10,470 nucleotides of DNA from Alloprevotella sp. Its GTDB lineage: Bacteria > Bacteroidota > Bacteroidia > Bacteroidales > Bacteroidaceae. Location of the stretch: contig JABZGM010000065.1 of the NCBI GenBank assembly GCA_015259235.1, positions 1 to 10,470 on the forward strand. Direction: 5' to 3'. A program made the position numbers and the translations under genes. Every line of letters begins with the position of its first letter. Positions within the stretch are counted from its first letter, which is position 1. Shown here in pieces: positions 1 through 6,843 of this stretch. Below the pieces are notes generated by a model. The model saw only the letters and a program-made list of their open reading frames with translations. It did not search any database and was not told the DNA's origin.

Positions 1-1057
1 ATTGCGGATTGACCAAAGCATCATCCTTAAATTTACGGAATCGAGGAGCTTGAGTCACTTCTGGCACACCATAGAAAGAAGGTTCTTCTGCTTCTGGAAT
101 AAAATTAAAATTCGTGTTATCTATGATGGGCACATCTTCTACAATCACGAATTCTCCCTCTGGGGCTTTTTCTAGCGCGGGCAAGTTGCCGAAGCGAGCG
201 TGATTTTGCGTTTGAAAACGCTGGGTAAGCGTTTCCAATGGATTATGTAGATTCGGAAGTTTTTCGTCCGAAGTCTCTTCTTGTTCAGCAGTTGTGGCTA
301 CGGCAGGAGCATTAGCTTGTTGTCGAATTTGTGCTAAGATGAAATCTGGCAAATCTTCATTGTCCGCATCATTCGCCGCGGTCCCACTCACAGTGCTCTG
401 TGCAGTATGGGCAGCATTTTCAGTTTCTATGCTAGCACCTTCAGTAGCCGACGCGTTTTCTTTTTCCGCCCCCACCCCAGGAACATAGGATTCCATCACG
501 TGAGGATGCTCTATAGGCTGTCTCATGAAAGGTGGAAGAGCGTCTTCAGCCTCAGTCTCTACATCATTTGCTTCAGAAATCAAAGCGTTGCTACTTAATT
601 GAGCCTGATGCATCATCTTTTTCTGGCGAAACATCATTTCCTCATAAGCGCGTCTTTGTTCCACTTCAGCCTTGGTGGGACGTCCTCTCCTACGTTTAGG
701 AGGTTCTTCCACCTGTCCTGCATCCAGCAAAGCCTTCACAGCCTCAGCCTCCGTCTCACGCGCTTTTTCCGCTACCATCTTTTTGGCAGCACGCTCATCT
801 CTTGCACTATCAAAACGCTCACTATTTCCCGTTTGCGTGGCAGAATACACATGATCCTGCCCATAGGTAGTGATACGTCTACGCCTTGGAGCCGCCTCTA
901 CCCCATTGCTCACTTCGTCAGCTTGGGCATCAATGATATCATACACCAGTTGTTCACGAATGCTACTGGTGCAATTTGGCGTCTTCATCGTAACAGCCAT
1001 CGATTGTAACTCTTCAATGGGCATCGCGAGAAGCTGTTCTTTCGTATATTTAGGCAT
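1..1057 (-). CDS. rho: Probable transcription termination factor Rho, N-terminal part (runs off left edge)
   Basis: An uninterrupted frame reads leftward from the ATG at 1057 to the window edge, giving 352 codons without a stop. Residues about 5-46 (TKEQLLAMPIEELQSMA, then REQLVYDIIDAQA) have the helical pattern of the Rho N-terminal domain (Rho_N, PF07498). A basic stretch follows at about 58-61 (RRRR), then a charged helix-prone segment (about 85-115), an AT-hook-like KRRRGRPTK (121-129), and a long acidic, Ala/Glu/Asn/Pro-rich region (about 160-340) of low complexity that looks disordered. The RNA-binding OB fold and the RecA-like ATPase core would lie beyond the window. Rho is a hexameric RNA helicase that terminates transcription. 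Bacteroidota Rho proteins are known to carry a large disordered insertion near the N-terminus, which fits. The call rests on the Rho_N-like start and the architecture, not on the catalytic core; another Rho_N-containing protein remains possible. Confidence 0.66.
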   Translation of the reverse strand, partial: MPKYTKEQLLAMPIEELQSMAVTMKTPNCTSSIREQLVYDIIDAQADEVSNGVEAAPRRRRITTYGQDHVYSATQTGNSERFDSARDERAAKKMVAEKARETEAEAVKALLDAGQVEEPPKRRRGRPTKAEVEQRRAYEEMMFRQKKMMHQAQLSSNALISEANDVETEAEDALPPFMRQPIEHPHVMESYVPGVGAEKENASATEGASIETENAAHTAQSTVSGTAANDADNEDLPDFILAQIRQQANAPAVATTAEQEETSDEKLPNLHNPLETLTQRFQTQNHARFGNLPALEKAPEGEFVIVEDVPIIDNTNFNFIPEAEEPSFYGVPEVTQAPRFRKFKDDALVNPQ

Positions 1058-1374
1058 AAAGGAAAATAAATGTCTTCGTTCTAAATAAGTGCCACCCCAT
1101 CCACATCACTGCGAATGAATTATCTTTTTGGGGAATATATAATGAGGTGGAATTAAAATCTCTGCAGTCTAGCGAGAATCAAAATATAGTTCAGTCGTCA
1201 AAAAAGCGTTTTTCTCTACTACAGTATTGATAATCCTGCAGTTTCTTAAAGCATTGCTAATGTGACTTTGATTAAAAACACATGGTTTTCACCTGCAAAA
1301 GTATAACAATTCTCTTAATTATACGAATTAACTCCTCTCTTTTTTGTAAATTCGCCTCATAAAAATTCCAATGA
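1058..1374. other. Divergent intergenic region between rho and the ABC-F gene
   Basis: These 317 bp separate two divergent genes, so promoters for both must lie here or inside the flanking genes. The region is AT-rich. On the minus strand I see one good Bacteroidota-type promoter candidate (listed separately). On the plus strand I see no clean TAnnTTTG element upstream of the ABC-F start; the nearest are the one-mismatch TGACTTTG at 1263-1270 and TAAATTCG at 1347-1354, neither with a well-spaced TTTG partner. No tRNA-like fold, no convincing small ORF and no strong inverted repeat was found. Confidence 0.6.
1296..1327 (-). promoter_or_regulatory. Candidate Bacteroidota-type promoter for rho
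   Basis: Read on the minus strand, TACTTTTG (1303-1296) matches the -7 consensus TAnnTTTG exactly. TTCG (1327-1324) lies 20 bp upstream, one mismatch from the -33 TTTG. The match is to the established Bacteroides sigma-ABfr consensus. If real, transcription would start near 1289, giving rho a leader of about 230 nt. Such short elements occur by chance in AT-rich spacers. Confidence 0.4.
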
Positions 1375-3246
1375 ATGGCTACTCCCTACTTAGATATACA
1401 GAATTTAACCAAAAGTATTGGTGACTTAGTCCTTTTTGAAGACCTTTCGTTCAGTGTAGCGGAAGGACAACACGTGGGACTCATCGCAAGAAATGGCGCT
1501 GGAAAATCCACGCTCCTCAGCCTCATCGCAGGAAAAGACACTGCTGACTCTGGCGACATCGTGTTCCAAAAAGGACTGCGCATCGGCATGCTCGAACAAT
1601 CACCCGATTTTTCCCCTGAGATGCCTGTGCGACAAGCTGTAGCCAGTCGTCTACGTGCCGAATATGCTTCCTTGCTCATTGCCGATGAAGGACAAACTCT
1701 TCAGGCGCACACCGATGCCTTCGATGCGGATGAGGAATGGACGGAAGTGCAACTTCGTGCACAACAAATTCTCACCCAACTTAAAATCACCCAGCTTGAT
1801 AAGCCCATTGGTTTACTTTCTGGAGGACAACAAAAGAGAGTGGCTTTGGCTTCAGTGCTTATTGCTAATCCAGACTTACTCATTCTTGATGAACCCACCA
1901 ACCATCTCGACCTCGAAATGATTGAGTGGCTGGAGAAATATCTTCAACGCAACACCAAAGCTCTCCTGCTGGTCACCCACGATCGTTATTTTCTAGATCG
2001 CGTCTGCCAGTCGATTGTGGAGATTGATCAGCAAACGGCATATAGTTACAAAGGAAATTATGCCTACTATTTGGAAAAACGCGATGAGCGCATTGCAGCC
2101 ACGAATGCCAATATCGATCGTGCGCGCAATCTCTATCGCAAAGAACTCGACTGGATGCGTCGCCAACCTCAAGCACGTGGTCACAAGAGTCGTTCGCGCA
2201 AAGAGGCTTTCTACGAACTCGAACAACAGGCGAAACGTCGCACAGAAGAGCGCGCTGCACGTCTCAACGTCAAAGCTGGATACATCGGTTCTAAAATTTT
2301 TGAAGCTGAATATGTGTCAAAGACCTTTGAAGATGGCGTAGTCATTCTCAAAGATTTCTACTACAATTTCTCGCGCTTCGAGAAAATGGGCATCGTGGGT
2401 AATAACGGCACAGGCAAAAGTACGTTCATCAAGATGCTCCTCGGGCAAGTTCCACCCTCAAGTGGACGCTTTGTGGTGGGAGAAACCGTGAAATTTGGCT
2501 ATTTCTCTCAAGATGGTCTTCCCCTCGACACACAAATGAAGGTCATCGATGTGGTGCGCAACGTGGCTGAAACGGTGGACCTCGGTGGCGGACGTCACCT
2601 CACTGCCATGCAGTTTCTCACCCACTTCCTCTTCCCTCCAGCGCGTCAACAAGACTATGTCTACAAACTTTCTGGGGGTGAACGTCGTCGTTTGCAGCTA
2701 TGCTTGGTGCTGATGCAAGCCCCCAACTTCCTCATTCTTGACGAACCTACCAACGACCTCGACATTGCCACCCTGCAGTTGCTCGAAGAATATCTAGCTG
2801 ACTTCCGCGGATGTGTTATTGTGGTGAGCCACGACCGCTACTTCATGGATAAAGTAGTCGATCATTTGCTCGTTTTCAAGGGCGATGGCGTGGTGGACGA
2901 CTTCCCTGGCAACTACTCCCAATATCGCGACTATCTCCAAATCAAAGAAAAGGAAGAGGTGCGCGAACGCAAAGAGCAGCGCACAGAGTCTACCGACACT
3001 CGCAAAACCGTGCACGAAGGGAGTGATCGCCGTCGCAAACTCACCTTCAAAGAACGTCGTGAGTTTGAACAACTCGAAGCAGAGATTGAACAACTCGAAA
3101 CTGAAAAGGCAGCCATCCACGATACCCTCTCTTCTGGATCCGCTTCTGTCGATGAAATCACAGAGCTGTCTAAGCGTTTGCCCCAACTCGAAGAGGAACT
3201 AGAAGAAAAATCCATGCGCTGGCTCGAACTCTCCGAATTTGCTTAG
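1375..3246 (+). CDS. ABC-F family ATPase, Uup-like (ribosome-associated)
   Basis: A complete 623-residue protein with two tandem ATP-binding cassettes and no membrane segment, which is the layout of ABC-F translation factors. Cassette 1 has Walker A NGAGKST (40-46), signature LSGGQ (148-152), Walker B LLILDEPTNHLD (168-179) and H-switch THDRYF (201-206). Cassette 2 has GNNGTGKST (342-350), LSGGE (432-436), LILDEPTNDLD (453-463) and SHDRYF (485-490). The linker (about 235-300) is long, helical and rich in Arg/Lys/Glu, as expected of the arm that reaches the ribosomal P-site tRNA. A charged coiled coil (about 521-623) forms the C-terminus, which favours the Uup subfamily over EttA. All catalytic residues are present in both cassettes. 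ABC-F proteins act on stalled or specially positioned ribosomes; some give antibiotic resistance, but the Uup type is usually housekeeping. The ATG at 1375 is chosen because the ATG four bases earlier is out of frame. The gene is divergent from rho. Confidence 0.93.
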   Translation: MATPYLDIQNLTKSIGDLVLFEDLSFSVAEGQHVGLIARNGAGKSTLLSLIAGKDTADSGDIVFQKGLRIGMLEQSPDFSPEMPVRQAVASRLRAEYASLLIADEGQTLQAHTDAFDADEEWTEVQLRAQQILTQLKITQLDKPIGLLSGGQQKRVALASVLIANPDLLILDEPTNHLDLEMIEWLEKYLQRNTKALLLVTHDRYFLDRVCQSIVEIDQQTAYSYKGNYAYYLEKRDERIAATNANIDRARNLYRKELDWMRRQPQARGHKSRSRKEAFYELEQQAKRRTEERAARLNVKAGYIGSKIFEAEYVSKTFEDGVVILKDFYYNFSRFEKMGIVGNNGTGKSTFIKMLLGQVPPSSGRFVVGETVKFGYFSQDGLPLDTQMKVIDVVRNVAETVDLGGGRHLTAMQFLTHFLFPPARQQDYVYKLSGGERRRLQLCLVLMQAPNFLILDEPTNDLDIATLQLLEEYLADFRGCVIVVSHDRYFMDKVVDHLLVFKGDGVVDDFPGNYSQYRDYLQIKEKEEVRERKEQRTESTDTRKTVHEGSDRRRKLTFKERREFEQLEAEIEQLETEKAAIHDTLSSGSASVDEITELSKRLPQLEEELEEKSMRWLELSEFA

Positions 3247-3299
3247 CAACACATCTACTTCTTCTGTTATATATGAAAGAAGACGTTTAATGATTTTCT

Positions 3300-3526
3300 C
3301 TCGAGCCACATCGTGGCGAGCAGAAAGGAGCTATGCCCCCTAACGTCTAAATTCTAACGTCTATTCCCTCGAGCCACATCGTGACAAGCAGAAAGGGTCT
3401 ATGACCCCTAACGTCTATTCCCTCGAGCCACATCGTGGCGAGCAAAAAGGGTCTATGACCCCTAACGTCTATTCCCTCGAGCCACATCGTGGCAAGCAGA
3501 AAGGGTCTATGACCCCTAACGTCTAA
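3300..3526 (+). repeat. 54-bp tandem repeat array, four imperfect copies, in the rarA leader
   Basis: Copies begin with CTCGAGCCACATCGTG at 3300, 3368, 3422 and 3476. The spacing is 68, 54 and 54 bp. The first copy is longer because a 14-bp step duplicates TAACGTCTA (3341-3349 and 3355-3363). The last copy ends at 3526 with a TAA. Each unit can form two hairpins. One is GCCAC-ATC-GTGGC; its right arm is changed in copy 2 (GTGAC). The other is GGGTC-TAT-GACCC; in copy 1 the inner T-A pair is replaced by G-C but one A-C mismatch appears. Copies 2-4 are nearly identical and differ mainly by G-to-A changes. AGACGTT at 3281-3287 is the inverse of AACGTCT at the end of copy 1. The array fills most of the 289-bp gap between the ABC-F and rarA genes. 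Its function is unknown; it may be a variable-number repeat or a transcribed structured leader. Confidence 0.92.
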
Positions 3527-3535
3527 TCTCCAACA

Positions 3536-4804
3536 TTGAAACCACTAGCCGAACGCCTACGTCCCACTACCCTCTCCAACTACATCGGTCAAACTCACTT
3601 GGTCGGTGAAGGGGCGGTGTTGCGCCGCATGATTGAGGGTCGCCGCATCTCCTCCTTCATCTTGTGGGGACCTCCTGGAGTGGGCAAAACGACTCTAGCA
3701 AAAATCGTAGCAGCCACTCTCGATGCTCCCTTCTACACACTCAGTGCGGTGACAAGCGGAGTGAAAGAAGTGCGAGAAGTCATCAGCCAAGCCAAAAACC
3801 AGCAGTTTTTTGGCACTGCCAACCCTATTTTATTTATCGACGAAATCCATCGTTTCTCCAAGTCGCAACAAGACTCTTTGTTGGCAGCTGTAGAAACTGG
3901 TGAAATCACGCTCATCGGTGCGACCACTGAAAATCCATCGTTTGAAGTGATACGTCCTCTCCTCTCGCGTTGCCAGGTCTACGTGCTTCAACCGCTCAAC
4001 GAAACCGAGTTGCTTCAGCTCGTGGATCATGCCATCCACCACGACATCCTACTGCGCGAACGCAAGTTTGAATTGAAAGAGACGGAAGCCCTCGTACGCT
4101 TCAGTGGAGGCGATGCCAGAAAACTCCTCAACATCCTTGAATTGCTCGTCAATGCCACCGCAGAAGATACCACCATCGTCATCGACAATGCCACGGTCAC
4201 CAATCGCTTGCAGGAAAATCCCATGGCTTACGACAAAGAAGGCGAAATGCACTACGACATCATCTCTGCCTTCATCAAGAGCATCCGAGGCAGTGACCCA
4301 GACGCGGCTATATATTGGCTTGCTCGCATGATTGCAGGGGGCGAAGACCCTAAGTTCATCGCGCGCCGTCTGGTGATCAGTGCCAGCGAAGACATCGGGC
4401 TTGCCAATCCCAACGCACTTCTCATTGCCAATGCCGCCTTTGACGCGGTCAATAAAATCGGATGGCCCGAAGGACGCATCCCATTGGCGGAAGCCACCAT
4501 TTACCTTGCCACATCCCCCAAGTCCAATTCTGCTTACAATGCGATCAATGCGGCTCTCGCCTTTGTCGAGCAGTCGGGCAACCTTCCTGTGCCGCTCCAT
4601 CTGCGCAATGCACCAACTTCGCTCATGAAGTCGCTCAATTATGGCACAGACTACCAGTATCCCCACGATTTTCCGCAGCATTTTGTGGCACAACAGTATA
4701 TGCCAGAAACCATCCAAGGGACACAATTTTGGCAGCCTGCCGACAACTCTGCCGAAGAACGCCACGCAGCTTGGCTCTCTCAGCTGTGGAATCGCTCCAA
4801 ATAA
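3536..4804 (+). CDS. rarA: RarA/MgsA-type AAA+ ATPase (replication-associated recombination protein A)
   Basis: A complete 422-residue protein. Walker A is GPPGVGKT (45-52), Walker B is ILFIDEIH (98-105), sensor 1 lies in LIGATTENPSF (126-136), the arginine finger in LSRC (R145), and the sensor 2 arginine in SGGDARK (R195). The remaining residues, about 235-420, correspond to the RarA oligomerisation and C-terminal domains (SASEDIGLANPNAL and the YPHDFP segment are family hallmarks). RarA is a tetrameric clamp-loader relative that acts at stalled replication forks and DNA ends together with single-strand-binding protein. The start is TTG: the frame has a TAA at 3524, only 12 nt upstream, with no ATG or GTG between them, and the protein beginning at TTG aligns with the usual family N-terminus (KPLAERLRP). 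The gene follows directly on the 54-bp repeat array and is 78 nt upstream of the mutarotase gene, possibly in one transcript. Confidence 0.95.
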   Translation: MKPLAERLRPTTLSNYIGQTHLVGEGAVLRRMIEGRRISSFILWGPPGVGKTTLAKIVAATLDAPFYTLSAVTSGVKEVREVISQAKNQQFFGTANPILFIDEIHRFSKSQQDSLLAAVETGEITLIGATTENPSFEVIRPLLSRCQVYVLQPLNETELLQLVDHAIHHDILLRERKFELKETEALVRFSGGDARKLLNILELLVNATAEDTTIVIDNATVTNRLQENPMAYDKEGEMHYDIISAFIKSIRGSDPDAAIYWLARMIAGGEDPKFIARRLVISASEDIGLANPNALLIANAAFDAVNKIGWPEGRIPLAEATIYLATSPKSNSAYNAINAALAFVEQSGNLPVPLHLRNAPTSLMKSLNYGTDYQYPHDFPQHFVAQQYMPETIQGTQFWQPADNSAEERHAAWLSQLWNRSK

Positions 4805-4882
4805 TGTCATTAAAAACCGCGAGAAGATGGTTTCTTCGCGCTAAAGTATCATCGCTATAAAGGCGCAGTGCGCTACTCCATT

Positions 4883-5224
4883 ATGAGAATCGTTCAAATG
4901 CTCCAATTAGAGCAAAACCCTGAGCTCATCCGTCAATATCGTTACTTCCACTCTCGCGAAGGCATCTGGCCCGAAATCCTGCAAGGCATCAAAGACAGCG
5001 GCATTCTCGAGATGGAAATCTACTTATTGGACCATTATCTCTGCATGATTGTCGACTTGCCAGAAGACCTTTCTTGGCAAGAAGCCATGGATCGCATGGC
5101 AAAAGCACCTCGACAAGCTGAATGGGAAAGTTTTGTTTCCCAATTCCAACGTGCAGCTGCTGATGCTCGAAGCGACGAGAAATGGCAACGTATGGAACGT
5201 ATTTTTCATCTGTACTCCGATTAA
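4883..5224 (+). CDS. L-rhamnose mutarotase family protein (RhaM-like, PF05336)
   Basis: A small 113-residue protein resembling the RhaM family, which interconverts the anomers of L-rhamnose or a related 6-deoxysugar and folds as a dimeric alpha-beta barrel. Visible hallmarks are the N-terminal strand MRIVQMLQL, the active-site region with H23 followed by IWPEI (28-32), the MEIYLLD strand (44-50), and the C-terminal LPRQ-like APRQAEWESFV and WQRMERIFHL. Compared with the E. coli enzyme, two extra residues sit between the histidine and the WPE motif, so the sugar specificity may differ (a fucose or other deoxyhexose is possible). I choose the ATG at 4883. A GTG at 4868 in the same frame would add five residues, but it lies inside a small hairpin (GCGC-AGT-GCGC, 4863-4873) and adds nothing family-like. 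No rhamnose catabolic genes are nearby; it may simply be carried with rarA. Confidence 0.8.
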   Translation: MRIVQMLQLEQNPELIRQYRYFHSREGIWPEILQGIKDSGILEMEIYLLDHYLCMIVDLPEDLSWQEAMDRMAKAPRQAEWESFVSQFQRAAADARSDEKWQRMERIFHLYSD

Positions 5225-5296
5225 GCCCTTTCTTTACGCCCAACGCCTCGTTCACCTTTCTGAGAGACTAACATCTTTTCTTAAGCCCCTTTACAA

Positions 5297-5346
5297 ACTT
5301 TGGTGCTGACACCTTTCCACTTACGGATTAGTGTCAGCACCAAAGT
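5297..5346. terminator. Bidirectional terminator between convergent genes
   Basis: A perfect 16-bp inverted repeat: ACTTTGGTGCTGACAC (5297-5312) and GTGTCAGCACCAAAGT (5331-5346) around an 18-nt loop. On the plus strand it is followed by CTTTTATCTTCTTC. On the minus strand it is followed by TTGTAAAGG, a weaker U tract. It lies 72 nt after the mutarotase stop and 23 nt after the miaA stop, where a shared terminator of two convergent units is expected. The loop is long for a classic intrinsic terminator. Confidence 0.8.
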
Positions 5347-5369
5347 CTTTTATCTTCTTCACTCTCTCC

Positions 5370-6290
5370 TTATTTTGAAGCGAGCATCGTTTCTTCTATC
5401 AGTCTCATCACACCCTTCGTGTCGTTAGCATCATACCAAAGCACTGAAGTGTCTTTGTTGAGCCACGTCATTTGCTTTTTGGCAAAAACTCGTGTGTTTT
5501 TGCGCATGCGATCCAGCGCCATATCCAGTGCCCAATCTCCATCGAAATAACGAAAAATCTCCTTATATCCTACTGTATTGAGCGCATTGAGTTCGCGAAA
5601 TGGCAATACGCGGTCTGCTTCTGCCAAGAACCCCCCTTCCCCCATCATGGTCACCCGCTCATTGATCCGAGTGAAGAGTTCTTCGCGTGGACGTTGCAAA
5701 CCGATTTTCACTATGTCGAAGGGGCGTTCTTTGACAGCCCCCGTGAGCAACTCACTCACACGCTTGCCACTCTCATAGATGATCTCTAGCGCATGCACCA
5801 CGCGTTTAGCATTTTGCTCATCGACACGCGCAAAATAGGCAGGATCACGCTCTTCCAATTCGCGAAGGAGCACCGGAAGTCCTTCTTGTTCCAGTCGCGC
5901 ATAGAGTTTGGTGCGCACCGCTTCGGAGATGGTGGGCAAAGGATCGATGCCACGACAAAGTGCATCAACATACATCATGCTTCCTCCACTCACCACAAGC
6001 GCATCGTGGTCGGCAAAATGATGCTCACACACTTGCAAGGCTTCTTCTTCAAAGCGTGCGGCACTATAATAGTCGGTGAGTGCGAGATTGCCCACGAAGT
6101 GATGCGGCACGCGTGCCAACTGTTCGGCAGTTGGTGCGGCAGTGCCGATGGGCAACTCGGCAAACATCTGGCGCGAATCAGCACTGATGATGGGACAATG
6201 CAAGAACTCAGCCGTTTGCAGGCTGAGTTCTGTTTTTCCTACGGCAGTAGGTCCTGTGAGTACAAAAAGTTTAGGACGAGACATGACCAT
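5370..6290 (-). CDS. miaA: tRNA dimethylallyltransferase
   Basis: A 306-residue protein that transfers a dimethylallyl group to N6 of adenosine 37 in tRNAs reading UNN codons, the first step to (ms2)i6A. Seen in order: the P-loop GPTAVGKT (13-20), ISADSRQMF (35-43) with the tRNA- and catalysis-related Asp38, the IGTAAPT substrate loop (48-54), SGGSMMYVDA (101-110), QNAKRVVHALE (the QNPQR-type tRNA-binding helix), LNTVGYKEIF, and the C-terminal KNTRVFAKKQMTWL. The AAPT and GGSMMY variants, instead of the enterobacterial AKPD and GGTMLY, look like the Bacteroidota form rather than damage. It is the last gene of the lpxD operon. Its ATG overlaps the upstream stop codon as TAATG, suggesting coupled translation. 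A second ATG two codons later (6284) is an equally possible start. Bacteroidota often hold a second miaA paralogue elsewhere. Confidence 0.95.
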   Translation of the reverse strand: MVMSRPKLFVLTGPTAVGKTELSLQTAEFLHCPIISADSRQMFAELPIGTAAPTAEQLARVPHHFVGNLALTDYYSAARFEEEALQVCEHHFADHDALVVSGGSMMYVDALCRGIDPLPTISEAVRTKLYARLEQEGLPVLLRELEERDPAYFARVDEQNAKRVVHALEIIYESGKRVSELLTGAVKERPFDIVKIGLQRPREELFTRINERVTMMGEGGFLAEADRVLPFRELNALNTVGYKEIFRYFDGDWALDMALDRMRKNTRVFAKKQMTWLNKDTSVLWYDANDTKGVMRLIEETMLASK

Positions 6291-6826
6291 TAGAATGAGG
6301 GACTGTCAGAGATTTCAAATCCTTCCAAGTCGATTTCGTCAGAATTAAAAGAGTCGATGCCAAAATCATCAAAGGACTCACTAGAACCTCCCAAATCATT
6401 ACCGATAGAGAAGTCTATTTCCGCAATTTGTTGAGGAGCTTTTCCCACAGACTTAATGACTTCTGGCTCATCGCTTCCAGGCAACTCATCACGCACGCAG
6501 AGGGAAAACACACGATCGTTGAAAGGATCGAACACGTATTCCAAGTTGCGGATGCCTTGGTCCAAGAAGTCTGTGAGCAAAGTATCTGCCATGGTATAAA
6601 GATCCTCGTCTTCGGCAGAAGATTCGTGCATATCCTCACGGGTCACCTGTTCGCCACGCTCCCACTCATCGTTGCAGATGTAGAAAGAAGTCATTTGATC
6701 GTCAGGATAACCACAAGATTCCAATAAGACCTTGCTAAGTTCAAGAAAAGAAGCGTCTTCGTCGATGAGAATGTCACGGCGGAAATCATCAACTTCATCG
6801 CAGACTACTCTGATGAGATATTGCAT
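6290..6826 (-). CDS. PF07929 family protein (plasmid pRiA4b ORF-3-like / 'IS1096 passenger TnpR' type), function unknown
   Basis: A 178-residue acidic cytoplasmic protein without signal peptide or membrane segment. The first 130 residues (IRVVCDEVDDFRRDILID, then SFLELSKVLLESCGY, DDQMTSFYICNDEWERG and LEYVFDPFNDRVFSL) match the PF07929 fold, named after a plasmid ORF and sometimes annotated as an IS1096 passenger protein. That name is historical: here the gene sits in a housekeeping operon with no transposon features. Residues about 134-178 form an acidic tail rich in Asp, Glu, Ser and Phe that is probably disordered. Homologues beside miaA are common in Bacteroidales as far as I recall. The gene lies 17 nt after lpxA and its stop overlaps the miaA start. 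No biochemical role can be assigned from sequence. Confidence 0.85.
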   Translation of the reverse strand: MQYLIRVVCDEVDDFRRDILIDEDASFLELSKVLLESCGYPDDQMTSFYICNDEWERGEQVTREDMHESSAEDEDLYTMADTLLTDFLDQGIRNLEYVFDPFNDRVFSLCVRDELPGSDEPEVIKSVGKAPQQIAEIDFSIGNDLGGSSESFDDFGIDSFNSDEIDLEGFEISDSPSF

Positions 6827-6843
6827 AATTGAGAAATTCAGTT

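Noticed and set aside
599..1009. Plus-strand open frame of 136 codons (and shorter overlapping ones at 294-598 and 870-1088)
   Set aside because: They lie opposite the 352-codon minus-strand Rho-like frame, which has coherent domain features; the plus-strand proteins are low-complexity with no recognisable family.
1375..3246. Acquired antibiotic-resistance ABC-F gene
   Set aside because: The long C-terminal coiled coil and absence of mobile context fit the housekeeping Uup-like subfamily better; resistance cannot be inferred from sequence alone.
3300..3526. CRISPR array
   Set aside because: The unit is a contiguous 54-bp tandem repeat without variable spacers between conserved repeats, and no cas genes are present.
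4049..4810. Minus-strand open frame of 253 codons opposite rarA
   Set aside because: The plus strand encodes a complete, highly conserved RarA; the antisense protein has no family features and arises from codon bias.
6290..6826. Mobile element, from the family name 'IS1096 passenger' or 'plasmid ORF-3'
   Set aside because: No transposase, inverted repeats or target duplications; the gene is embedded in a tight housekeeping operon.
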